Shown here: piece by piece, positions 35,292 to 43,261 of the stretch | How positions within the stretch are numbered: the first letter of the stretch is position 1 | Layout: every line of letters starts with the position of its first letter | Assembly (NCBI RefSeq): GCF_014489475.1 | Contig: NZ_CP060820.1 | Location: forward strand, 620,001 to 684,000 | DNA length: 64,000 nt | DNA from: Lysobacter terrestris | GTDB taxonomy: Bacteria; Pseudomonadota; Gammaproteobacteria; Xanthomonadales; Xanthomonadaceae | Direction of reading: 5' to 3' | Made by a program: the position numbers and the translations under genes | Notes under the pieces: model-generated | What the model saw: only the letters and a program-made list of their open reading frames with translations | What the model was told of the DNA's origin: nothing | Databases searched by the model: none

Positions 35292-35648
35292 TTAGGGCCA
35301 CGCGGCCAGCAGTGCGGCCATCGCCAGCAATGCAGGCAGCGCCTGCACGAAGAAGATCCGCCGGTTGACCGTCGCCGCGCCGTAGCTGCCGGCAACCACG
35401 ACGCACCCCAGGAAGAACAGCTCGAACTCGCGCGACCCGGTGGCCACGCCGTACACCAGGCCCGCGGCGAGGAAGCCGTTGTACAGGCCCTGGTTGGCCG
35501 CCAGCACCTTCGACTGCTCGGCCTTCTCCGCTGACATCCGGAACGTCTTCAACCCGAGCGGCCGGGTCCACAGGAACATCTCCAGCGCCAGGAAATACAG
35601 GTGCAGCAGCGCGACCAGCAGGACCAGCGCGGTGGCAACGATCGACAT
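35292..35648 (-). CDS. DUF1304 small membrane protein
   Basis: 118 residues with four hydrophobic helices. The NQGLYNGFLAAGLVYG segment and the N-terminal HLYFLALEMFLW stretch are typical of the DUF1304 family. The function is unknown in all bacteria. It follows the MFS transporter gene by 45 bp on the same strand, so the two may share a transcript. The start at 35648 (MSIVATALVLLVALLH) begins directly at the first helix. Confidence 0.85.
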   Translation of the reverse strand: MSIVATALVLLVALLHLYFLALEMFLWTRPLGLKTFRMSAEKAEQSKVLAANQGLYNGFLAAGLVYGVATGSREFELFFLGCVVVAGSYGAATVNRRIFFVQALPALLAMAALLAAWP

Positions 35649-35693
35649 TCCCTTCTCCCGTCAATGAAGGCGCCTTGGCCGGCACCGATGGAT

Positions 35694-37016
35694 TCAGCTG
35701 CGCGCCGCCTCGCGGGCCGGGCGGTCGCCGAACATGCCCTGCCGCGACAGGCGAATGCCGATCGCCGCCGCGGTGAACGCCGCCAGCGCGCTCAAGGTGG
35801 CGAAGCCACCCACGGTCATCCCCAGCGTGCGCAGCCCGTTCATGCCGAATGCGATCGCCACGTCGCCGAACCGCCACACCGCGGTATCGACGGCATTCTG
35901 GCCCTTGTAGCGCTCGCTGCGCGGCACGCGGGTGAACAGGCTGTGCCGCGCGGGTTCGGCCATGCCATAGGCGAGCCCGCGGCTGATGATGAGCGCGAGC
36001 GCGACGGCAGGGAACATGCCCACCATCGGCGCGTGCGGATCCGGCGAAAAAATCACCATCGCCAGCGCCAGCACGCTGATGCCGGCCCACAGCGCGATCA
36101 GCACGCCAGGCCCCTTGCGCGGCAACAGCCAGCGCGTGACCAGCAGTTGCAGCAGGATCGTGAGCACGTTCGCGGCCAGGTCCACGTTCGCGGCGAAGCG
36201 CGTGCGCGCCACCGCATCGGTGAACGTGGCGCCGGAATAATCGGAGACCAGCGCGTAGTTCACCGTGCCGATGCCGTCCGCCAACAGCAGCAGCAGCGCC
36301 ATGCTGCGCATGAACGGCGACGAGAAGATCTGCTTGAGGCCGTCGAGCATGCCGCCGCCGATGGCGACTTCGTGCGAGGCGTCATGGCGGCGCGCGCCAT
36401 GCACCCGCGCCCAGCGTCCCAGCAGGATGGCGCAGGCCACCGCCACCGCCAGCAGCGTCGCCGACACCGCCAACAGCGGCGCCACGCCGATCACGTCGAC
36501 CAACGTGCGCGTCAGCAGCGGCCCGGTGACCGCGCCGACGGTGCCGGCGACCGCGATGACCGGAAACAGCCGCCGCGACTGCTCCTCGCTCCAGATGTCA
36601 GCCATGAAGCTCCAGAACACCGACACCACGAACAGGTTGAACACGCTCACCCATACGAAGAACACCGTGCCCAGCACGCGCGGGCTCAACAGGCCCTGCT
36701 GGGTGAACAGCGGGATGAAGCCGATCAGGCAGGCGATGAAGAACAGGTACACCGCCGGCACCACAATCCGGCGCGGGTAGCGCGACACCAGCGCGCCGAA
36801 GACCGGCGCCAGTGCCAGCGTGGTGAAGAACGTCGCCGCGTAGAACCAGGGCAGCTGGGTCGAGCCCACCGCGGCGGACAGCTGCTCGCGCACCGGCCGC
36901 ATCACGTAGTAGGCGGTGAGCACGCAGAAGAAATAGGCGAAGGACAGGATCACCGCCCGCCATTCGCCCGCATGGACACGGGATTGCGGTGCCGGGGCCG
37001 TGGCGGCAGAGGTCAT
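35694..37016 (-). CDS. Major facilitator superfamily-type transporter
   Basis: 440 residues from the ATG at 37016 (MTSAATAP), with about ten to twelve hydrophobic segments. The opening YFFCVLTAYYVMRPVREQL is seen in a group related to nucleotide/ADP-ATP exchange carriers as well as in general MFS proteins. The cytoplasmic loop between helices 2 and 3 (SRYPRRIVVP) is basic, as expected. The substrate is unknown; nucleotide exchange is only a thought. An in-frame upstream ATG at 37211 would add a Pro/Arg-rich leader and is unlikely. It is divergent from the GMC oxidoreductase. Confidence 0.87.
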   Translation of the reverse strand: MTSAATAPAPQSRVHAGEWRAVILSFAYFFCVLTAYYVMRPVREQLSAAVGSTQLPWFYAATFFTTLALAPVFGALVSRYPRRIVVPAVYLFFIACLIGFIPLFTQQGLLSPRVLGTVFFVWVSVFNLFVVSVFWSFMADIWSEEQSRRLFPVIAVAGTVGAVTGPLLTRTLVDVIGVAPLLAVSATLLAVAVACAILLGRWARVHGARRHDASHEVAIGGGMLDGLKQIFSSPFMRSMALLLLLADGIGTVNYALVSDYSGATFTDAVARTRFAANVDLAANVLTILLQLLVTRWLLPRKGPGVLIALWAGISVLALAMVIFSPDPHAPMVGMFPAVALALIISRGLAYGMAEPARHSLFTRVPRSERYKGQNAVDTAVWRFGDVAIAFGMNGLRTLGMTVGGFATLSALAAFTAAAIGIRLSRQGMFGDRPAREAARS

Positions 37017-37212
37017 CCGGCGGGGTTCCTGCGGTTGCGGGTTGCTGGGCGCACGGTAGCCGAAAGGCAGCCGCGGCTGCCACCACGACTGCCCGCGGGC
37101 GGGAGGGTCCGGGCCGTACGGTCGGACCGGCGGTATGAGGCATTTCGCCCGGCGAGCATTTGCTCTAGCCCCGGAGCATAGTTTCCAGCGCGTAATCAGC
37201 GGGGACGTCACG

Positions 37213-38799
37213 TTGTACGACTACATCATCATCGGCGCCGGCTCGGCCGGCTGTGTCCTCGCCAACCGGCTGACCGAAGACCCCGACTGCAAGGTCCTGC
37301 TGCTGGAAGCCGGCCCGCGCGACTGGCATCCCTTCATCCACATGCCGGCCGGCCTGGCGAAGCTCGGCGGCAACCTGACGATCAACTGGGACTACAGCAC
37401 CGTCCCCGAGCCGCAACTCCATAACCGCGTCCTGTGGTGGCCGCGCGGCAAGGTGCTGGGCGGTTCCAGTTCGATCAACGCCATGTGCTACATCCGCGGC
37501 GTCGCCGGCGACTACGACGACTGGGCGGCGCAGGGCGCGAACGGTTGGAACTGGAAGAACGTGCTGCCCTACTTCCGCCGCAGCGAACGCAACGAACGCG
37601 GCGCCGACGCGCTGCACGGCGACCAGGGACCGCTGTACGTGTCCAACCTGCGCCACGTCAATCCGCTCACCCGGGTCTTCATCGAAGCCGGTCAGCAGGC
37701 GGGTTACGTGCGCAACGACGACTTCAACGGCACCAGCCAGATCGGTGTCGGCCAATACCAGGTGACGCAGAAGAACGGTGCGCGCTGCTCCAGCGCCGTT
37801 GCCTACCTCGACCCGGTGAAGTCGCGGCACAACCTCACGGTGATCACCGGCGCGAAGGCCAGCCGCATCACCTTCGACCAGGGCCGCGCCAGCGGCGTGA
37901 CCTACAGCGTCGGCGGCAAGGCCTTCCACCAGTCGGCAGCGCGCGAAATCCTGCTGTCGGGCGGCGCGATCAATTCGCCGCAGCTGCTGATGCTGTCCGG
38001 CATCGGCCCCGCCGCGCAGCTGCGCCGCCACGGCATCGATGTCGTCGTCGATGCACCCCAGGTCGGCGAGAACCTGCAGGACCACCTCGACACCAGCGCG
38101 CTGGTGCACTGTTCGCAGCGCGTCAGCTACGACCGCGTGAGCGAGCTGAAGACCGCGTTCGACTTCTTCCTGCGCGGCCACGTCGGGGCGGGCACCAGCA
38201 ACATCGCCGAAGGCGGCGCCTTCCTGCGCTCGCGCTTCGCCCCGGACGAGCGCGCCGACATCCAGCTGCACTTCATCCCGGCGATGATCGACAACCACGG
38301 CCGCAACCGCCTGCCGGGCGACGGCTACACCATGCACGCCTGCTTCCTGCGCCCGCACAGCCGCGGCCGCATCACCCTGGCGAGCGCCAGCGCGGGCGAC
38401 AAGCCGCGCATCGAGGCCAACTACTTCAGCGACCCTGAAGGCTTCGACCTGAAGATGACCCTGGAATGCGCGCGGATCTCGCGCGACATCCTCGCGCAGA
38501 AGGCTTTCGATCCGTACCGCGGCGCGCCGATCCATCCCTCGCGCAACGACCTCAGCGATGCCGAACTGGTCGACTTCATCCGCTCCAAGGCCGAAACCGT
38601 GTACCACCCCGTCGGCACCTGCCGCATGGGCAGCGACGATGCGGCCGTCGTCGACCCGCAGCTGCGCGTGCGTGGCGTGGATGGGCTGCGCGTGATCGAC
38701 GCTTCGGTGATGCCGACGCTGGTGAGCGGCAATACCAACGCACCGACGATCATGATCGCGGAGCGCGCGGCGGACCTGATCGCGGGCCGCGCTGGCTGA
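37213..38799 (+). CDS. GMC-family FAD oxidoreductase (choline/alcohol dehydrogenase type)
   Basis: 528 residues if started at the TTG at 37213, which gives MYDYIIIGAGSAGCVLANRL, the usual start of this family, with GGGGA nine bases upstream. An ATG at 37135 would add 26 Arg-rich residues. FAD motifs: the Rossmann loop, the PRGKVLGGSSSINAM signature near residue 77, and GAINSPQLLMLSGIGP. The catalytic His is in VYHPVGTCRMGSD. These enzymes oxidise alcohols or choline. No betaine aldehyde dehydrogenase is adjacent, so the substrate is open. Confidence 0.9.
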   Translation: MYDYIIIGAGSAGCVLANRLTEDPDCKVLLLEAGPRDWHPFIHMPAGLAKLGGNLTINWDYSTVPEPQLHNRVLWWPRGKVLGGSSSINAMCYIRGVAGDYDDWAAQGANGWNWKNVLPYFRRSERNERGADALHGDQGPLYVSNLRHVNPLTRVFIEAGQQAGYVRNDDFNGTSQIGVGQYQVTQKNGARCSSAVAYLDPVKSRHNLTVITGAKASRITFDQGRASGVTYSVGGKAFHQSAAREILLSGGAINSPQLLMLSGIGPAAQLRRHGIDVVVDAPQVGENLQDHLDTSALVHCSQRVSYDRVSELKTAFDFFLRGHVGAGTSNIAEGGAFLRSRFAPDERADIQLHFIPAMIDNHGRNRLPGDGYTMHACFLRPHSRGRITLASASAGDKPRIEANYFSDPEGFDLKMTLECARISRDILAQKAFDPYRGAPIHPSRNDLSDAELVDFIRSKAETVYHPVGTCRMGSDDAAVVDPQLRVRGVDGLRVIDASVMPTLVSGNTNAPTIMIAERAADLIAGRAG

Positions 38800-38902
38800 A
38801 AAACCCGCGGCGAAACTCGTCCTCGACCCGCACCGCCCCGACCGGTCGCTGCGTCGCGAAGCGGCGCACGCGTTCCGCGAAACCGGGCGTCCGGCGTTTT
38901 AC

Positions 38903-40813
38903 CTACGCCGCCTTGCCCAGCAACGGCGGCAGCGGGCAATGCAGCGTGCTGCAGATCGTGCGCAGGAGTTCGGCCTCGGCGATGCTGACGCGACCGTCGT
39001 GGCCGATGGTCGCGGTGATCGCTTCAACCAGCACTTCCTTGGCCAACGGCTCCAGCGCGTCGAGCGGCATCCAGGCGTCGTCGAGCGCGAGCACGCCATT
39101 CGGGCGCGCCAGGTAGGGCATGGCCTGGTCGGGCATCACGCGCTGGATCCCGGCCAGGTAGGCCTTGCGCGCCGCGTCCGCATCCGCGTTGCCGGACTGG
39201 GCGACCACGGCCAGCAGGGTCGCGATCTCGCTGCGCACCTCGCTCAGCTTGCGCCGGCCGAAACGCGCATAGCGCGAGGGGTCCAGCGACTCGCGCACGT
39301 GCACGGTGAGCAGGCGCGCCAGGCAGTATTCGAACAGCGACACGATGCCGTCCGTGTACACCATGGCGTTGACCGTATCGAGGAACACGTCCAGCTCCGG
39401 TCGCGGCCGCAGCCGCAGCACCGGGAACGCGAGCGACGCCAGCGGCAGGCGCAATGCCGGATGCAGCGTAGCGAGGAACTGCTGGTGCAGGCGGCGCGCC
39501 TCCAGCGCCACGGTCTTGCCCATCCGCGCCGAGATTTCGTCGCCCTGCTTGTCGACGACCGCAGGCTGCGCATCGAACAACAGGCCCAGCAGCAACGGCA
39601 CCACGCTTTCGCGCTGCGTCGCCAGCGCGCGCAGGTCCGCAGGAATGTGCGCGGCGATGGCGTCGGCCCGGCGATAGTCGTCCGCGCCGGGTTGCGCGAC
39701 CTGCGCGGCCACCGCGGCCGGCGTGACCGCCTGCTCGGCCGTGGCTGCAGGCAGCGGTGGTGGCACGACAGCGCCGGTGAATCCCAGCTGCGCGTCCTCC
39801 TCCAGGCCACTGGGCGGGTTGGCGTGCCATTGCAGGCTCAGGCGCAGCAGTTGTTCGTCGCTGAAGCCCGGCTCCAGGGCCTGGATGCGCTCCACCAGCG
39901 GCGGATGCGTGGCGAACCAGCTCCGCAGCCCCACGCCGTCGCCGAACAGCATGTGGCTGATCTCCTCGGCATCGCCGCGATGGCTGAGCTTGCTGCCGGC
40001 GTCGACGCCGCCGATCTTCTTCAATGCACCGGCGAGCCCGCTGGTCTGGCGCGTGAACTGCACCGCGGAAGCGTCGGCCAGGCGCTCGCGCGAGCGGCTC
40101 ACGCCGGCCTTGATCAGGCGCCCGAAGAACAGCCCGATGTAGCCCACGACCATCGCGATCAACGCCGCCACGAGGATGGCACCGGCGTTGCGATCGCGAC
40201 CGCGGCCCAGTTCCAGCACTTTGCGGCCGATGATCGCCAGCATCAGGATCCCGAACAGCACGCCGATCAGGCGGATGTTCAGGCGCATGTCGCCATTGAG
40301 GATATGGCTGAATTCGTGGGCGATCACGCCCTGCAGCTCATCGCGGTTGAGGCGCTCCAGCGCGCCGCGGGTCACCGCGACCACGGCATCGGACGGTGAA
40401 TAACCGGCGGCGAAGGCGTTGATCGCCGCTTCGTGTTCGAGCACGTACAGCCGCGGCATCGGCACGCCCGAGGCGATCGCGATTTCCTCCACCACGTTGC
40501 GCAGGCGGCGCAGGTGGAAGTCGTTGCCCTGCTCCGGCACGGCCACGCCGCCCATCTGCAGCGCGATCGATTCCCCGCCGCCGCGCAGCGTCGCGACCCG
40601 ATACAGCGAGCCCAGGCCGATGATCCCCAGCGTCACCAACGTGGTGAAGACGAGCATCGTCGCGGTCTCGCCCGGCAGCGCGTCTGCGTTCGCGAACACG
40701 AGCCACGCCGCGGCATCGACCGCCAGCACGATCCCGGCCACCGCCACGGCGAACAGCAGCACGAGCCGGAACGAATGGCGGCGCGCGGTGGCCTGGTGTT
40801 CGAAGAAGTTCAT
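38903..40813 (-). CDS. M48-family membrane metalloprotease with long C-terminal extension
   Basis: 636 residues, about twice the size of HtpX. Two N-terminal helices (17-40, 52-71) precede the zinc motif HEFSH (H166, E167, H170) and a third-ligand region SRERLADASAVQF. Two further helices lie between them. After ~residue 320 an extension of about 310 residues has no domain I recognise, and its middle is Ala/Pro/Val-rich. It likely degrades or processes membrane proteins. The LemA-like gene lies 109 bp upstream on the same strand; LemA and M48 genes are often paired. Confidence 0.9.
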   Translation of the reverse strand: MNFFEHQATARRHSFRLVLLFAVAVAGIVLAVDAAAWLVFANADALPGETATMLVFTTLVTLGIIGLGSLYRVATLRGGGESIALQMGGVAVPEQGNDFHLRRLRNVVEEIAIASGVPMPRLYVLEHEAAINAFAAGYSPSDAVVAVTRGALERLNRDELQGVIAHEFSHILNGDMRLNIRLIGVLFGILMLAIIGRKVLELGRGRDRNAGAILVAALIAMVVGYIGLFFGRLIKAGVSRSRERLADASAVQFTRQTSGLAGALKKIGGVDAGSKLSHRGDAEEISHMLFGDGVGLRSWFATHPPLVERIQALEPGFSDEQLLRLSLQWHANPPSGLEEDAQLGFTGAVVPPPLPAATAEQAVTPAAVAAQVAQPGADDYRRADAIAAHIPADLRALATQRESVVPLLLGLLFDAQPAVVDKQGDEISARMGKTVALEARRLHQQFLATLHPALRLPLASLAFPVLRLRPRPELDVFLDTVNAMVYTDGIVSLFEYCLARLLTVHVRESLDPSRYARFGRRKLSEVRSEIATLLAVVAQSGNADADAARKAYLAGIQRVMPDQAMPYLARPNGVLALDDAWMPLDALEPLAKEVLVEAITATIGHDGRVSIAEAELLRTICSTLHCPLPPLLGKAA

Positions 40814-40922
40814 CTCGGCGCCCGGATCGCTTCGATACGAATTAGGTCACGGCGAAGGCGACGACTCGCTCGTCGCCTTGCTCATGCCGTGTTGGGTGGA
40901 ACCGCAGCCCCGATGACTGCGG

Positions 40923-41519
40923 TCAGAACTGGACCTTGGGCGCGGCGCGCACCTGCGCCTGCTGGTCGGCCGGGATTTCCAGCAGCGCGGCCGGGAGGAA
41001 ATTGAAATTGCCGGCAATCAGGCTCGACGGGAACACTTCGCGCCGGTTGTTGTAGGCCATGACGCTGTCGTTGAAGGCCTGGCGGGCGAAGGCGACCTTG
41101 TTCTCGGTGGAGGTCAGCTCTTCGGTGAGCTGCATCATGTTCTGGTTGGCCTTGAGGTCCGGATAGGCCTCGGCCACGGCGAGCAGGCGGCCGAGCGCGC
41201 CGTTGAGCCGACCCTGCGTCGCGGCGAGCTGCGCCATCGCCGCCGGGTCGCCGGGGCTGGCCTTGGCAGCCGACAGACCGGAGATCGCCGCACCACGCGC
41301 GGCGATCACGGCCTCCAGGGTCTCGCGTTCGTGGCTGAGGTAGCCCTTGGCGGTTTCGACCAGGTTGGGGATGAGGTCGAAGCGTCGCTGCAGCTGTACG
41401 TCGATCTGGGCGAAGGCGTTCTTGAAGGCATTTCGCGCGGTGACGAGGCCGTTGTAGATACCGACGACCCAGAACGCCAACACGATCACCAAACCCAACA
41501 AAATCAGCAAGCTGAACAT
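40923..41519 (-). CDS. LemA-family protein (first copy)
   Basis: 198 residues from the ATG at 41519, with GGGGGAA upstream. One N-terminal membrane helix (residues 2-22) is followed by the long LemA helical bundle. Family marks are RNAFKNAFAQIDVQLQRRFDLIPNLVETAKGY and the later YNNRREVFPSSLIAG. LemA proteins are inner-membrane anchored with unclear roles, often linked to M48 proteases. Here an M48 gene follows. A second LemA gene, a lipoprotein type, is at 54151. The serine hydrolase gene diverges. Confidence 0.92.
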   Translation of the reverse strand: MFSLLILLGLVIVLAFWVVGIYNGLVTARNAFKNAFAQIDVQLQRRFDLIPNLVETAKGYLSHERETLEAVIAARGAAISGLSAAKASPGDPAAMAQLAATQGRLNGALGRLLAVAEAYPDLKANQNMMQLTEELTSTENKVAFARQAFNDSVMAYNNRREVFPSSLIAGNFNFLPAALLEIPADQQAQVRAAPKVQF

Positions 41520-41595
41520 GCTTGTTCCCCCTTTCCTTTGAATTTTGGCGCTATGATCCGGCGCGTATCTAGAGCATACGCAGGCGTTGCGAGCG

Positions 41596-42975
41596 ATGAA
41601 AGAACCATCCAGCCGCCGGTCCCGCAGGATGTGGCAAGCCGGATTGATCCTTTCGTGCCTGATGACGCAGGCCCTGGGGTCGTATGCGCAACCGCCGTTG
41701 CGCTGGGAACGCCCGGCCGCGGCGCCCGTTTCGCGCTCGGGTTTCGTCGACCGCGCCCCTGCCGCCAACACGCTTCCGCTGGGCTCGAACTTCGACGTCG
41801 TCCAGTTCGAAGCCATGGCGCAGCAACTGGTCGCAAACCGCCGCATCCCCGGCATGGCCATGGCCATCGTCCACAACGGACGCGTGCTCAGCGCGCGCGG
41901 CTACGGCATCACCGACACGCGTGCACCGCTGCCGGTGGACAACCACACCGTGTTCCGGCTGGCGTCGCTGTCCAAAGCCTTCGCCGGCACCGTGACCGGC
42001 CTGCTGGTCAACGACGGCACCCTGCGCTGGGACACCCGCCTGACCCAGTACGACCCCGACTTCCGCCTGGCCGATCCGACCGCCGCGTCGCGCATCACCG
42101 TCGCCGACCTGCTCAGCCACCGGGTCGGCCTGCGCCACAACGCATTCGACCGCGACCTGGAGGCCAACGTCGATTTCCCGACGCTGACCCGCAAGCTCGC
42201 CTACGCGCCGATGGAATGCACGCCGGGCACCTGCTACGGCTACCAGAACATCGCCTTCAGCCTGATCGGCGACGTCATCCAGGGCGCCTCCGGCCTGCCG
42301 TATGCCCAGGCCCTGCAGAGCAAGGTCCTGCGTCCGCTGGGCATGCAGGACGCCAGCGTCGGCCTGGACGGCATCCTCGCCAGCCAGAACTGGGCGCGGC
42401 CGCACGTGCGCACCCGCGGCGGTTGGCTGTCGCTGACACCCAAGGCTTCCTACTACCGCGTGCTGCCCGCCGCGGGCGTGAATGCCAGCGCCAACGACAT
42501 GGCGCAGTGGCTGCTCGCCCAGACCGGGCATCGCCCGGACGTGCTGTCCGCGCCGCTGCTGGCCACGCTGCATCAGCCGCTGGTGGCGACGCCCACCGAA
42601 CTGCGTGGTTCGTCCTGGCGCCGCGAACGCCTGAACACCGCGAGCTACGCCCTGGGCTGGCGCGTGTACGACTACGCCGGCAACAACCTGGTCTTCCACG
42701 GCGGCGCCGTGCAGGGCTATCGCGGCGTCGTTGCACTGCTGCCGGACCGCGACCTCGGCATCGCCATCCTGTGGAACAGCGAAAGCTCGCTGCCCACCGG
42801 CCTGCTGCCGACCATGCTCGATCGCGCCATCGGTCTGAGCGATCGCGCATGGCTGGACATCGAATTCGACGAGCCCTCGCTGTTCGCGGGCGAAGGCGAG
42901 AAGCCGTTACTGCCGGCGGCTGGCCACAACGATGCCGGCACCGCTAACACCAAGGCGACCGCGGCGCCGAACTAG
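41596..42975 (+). CDS. Exported serine hydrolase of the beta-lactamase / penicillin-binding fold
   Basis: 459 residues from the ATG at 41596; an in-frame TTG at 41587 is less likely. A signal peptide (residues ~10-31) is followed by a class-C-type domain. The SxxK motif is S124-L-S-K127, the YxN motif is Y216-Q-N218, and the third motif is HGGAVQG near residue 374. These are features of beta-lactamase-related esterases and D-aminopeptidases as well as AmpC. Its natural substrate cannot be told from sequence. It is followed by an intrinsic terminator. Confidence 0.88.
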   Translation: MKEPSSRRSRRMWQAGLILSCLMTQALGSYAQPPLRWERPAAAPVSRSGFVDRAPAANTLPLGSNFDVVQFEAMAQQLVANRRIPGMAMAIVHNGRVLSARGYGITDTRAPLPVDNHTVFRLASLSKAFAGTVTGLLVNDGTLRWDTRLTQYDPDFRLADPTAASRITVADLLSHRVGLRHNAFDRDLEANVDFPTLTRKLAYAPMECTPGTCYGYQNIAFSLIGDVIQGASGLPYAQALQSKVLRPLGMQDASVGLDGILASQNWARPHVRTRGGWLSLTPKASYYRVLPAAGVNASANDMAQWLLAQTGHRPDVLSAPLLATLHQPLVATPTELRGSSWRRERLNTASYALGWRVYDYAGNNLVFHGGAVQGYRGVVALLPDRDLGIAILWNSESSLPTGLLPTMLDRAIGLSDRAWLDIEFDEPSLFAGEGEKPLLPAAGHNDAGTANTKATAAPN

Positions 42976-43004
42976 GCCGGCTGCGCGCTCGAGCGAAACG
43001 ACCA

Positions 43005-43043
43005 CGCGGCGGATTCCTTTCAGGGTCCGCCGCGTTGCTTTTT
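43005..43043 (+). terminator. Intrinsic terminator after the serine hydrolase
   Basis: A nine-pair perfect stem (43005-43013 with 43026-43034, loop 12) is followed by TTGCTTTTT. It lies 30 bases past the stop codon and isolates this gene from lptD downstream. Confidence 0.9.
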
Positions 43044-43261
43044 GGCGTCATCGATTCCGGTGCGAAGGCGACGCGGCGATCCGAAACCGGCCTGGCCATC
43101 CCGGTATCCGCATATGCATGCAGGTTACGCGGTGGTGACGACACGCCGTTTTCCCGTTGTTCGGAAGATGAATGCCGATCGCCGCCGGATACCGTCTGCA
43201 TTGCCCGTATGCATGGGATGCGGCAAGCTACCTGCCGTTTGTTCAGGACCCGGATGCCCGC

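Noticed and set aside
38800-38902. Gap between the GMC oxidoreductase and M48 protease, checked for a terminator or small RNA
   Set aside because: No clear hairpin with a T-run and no coding signal.
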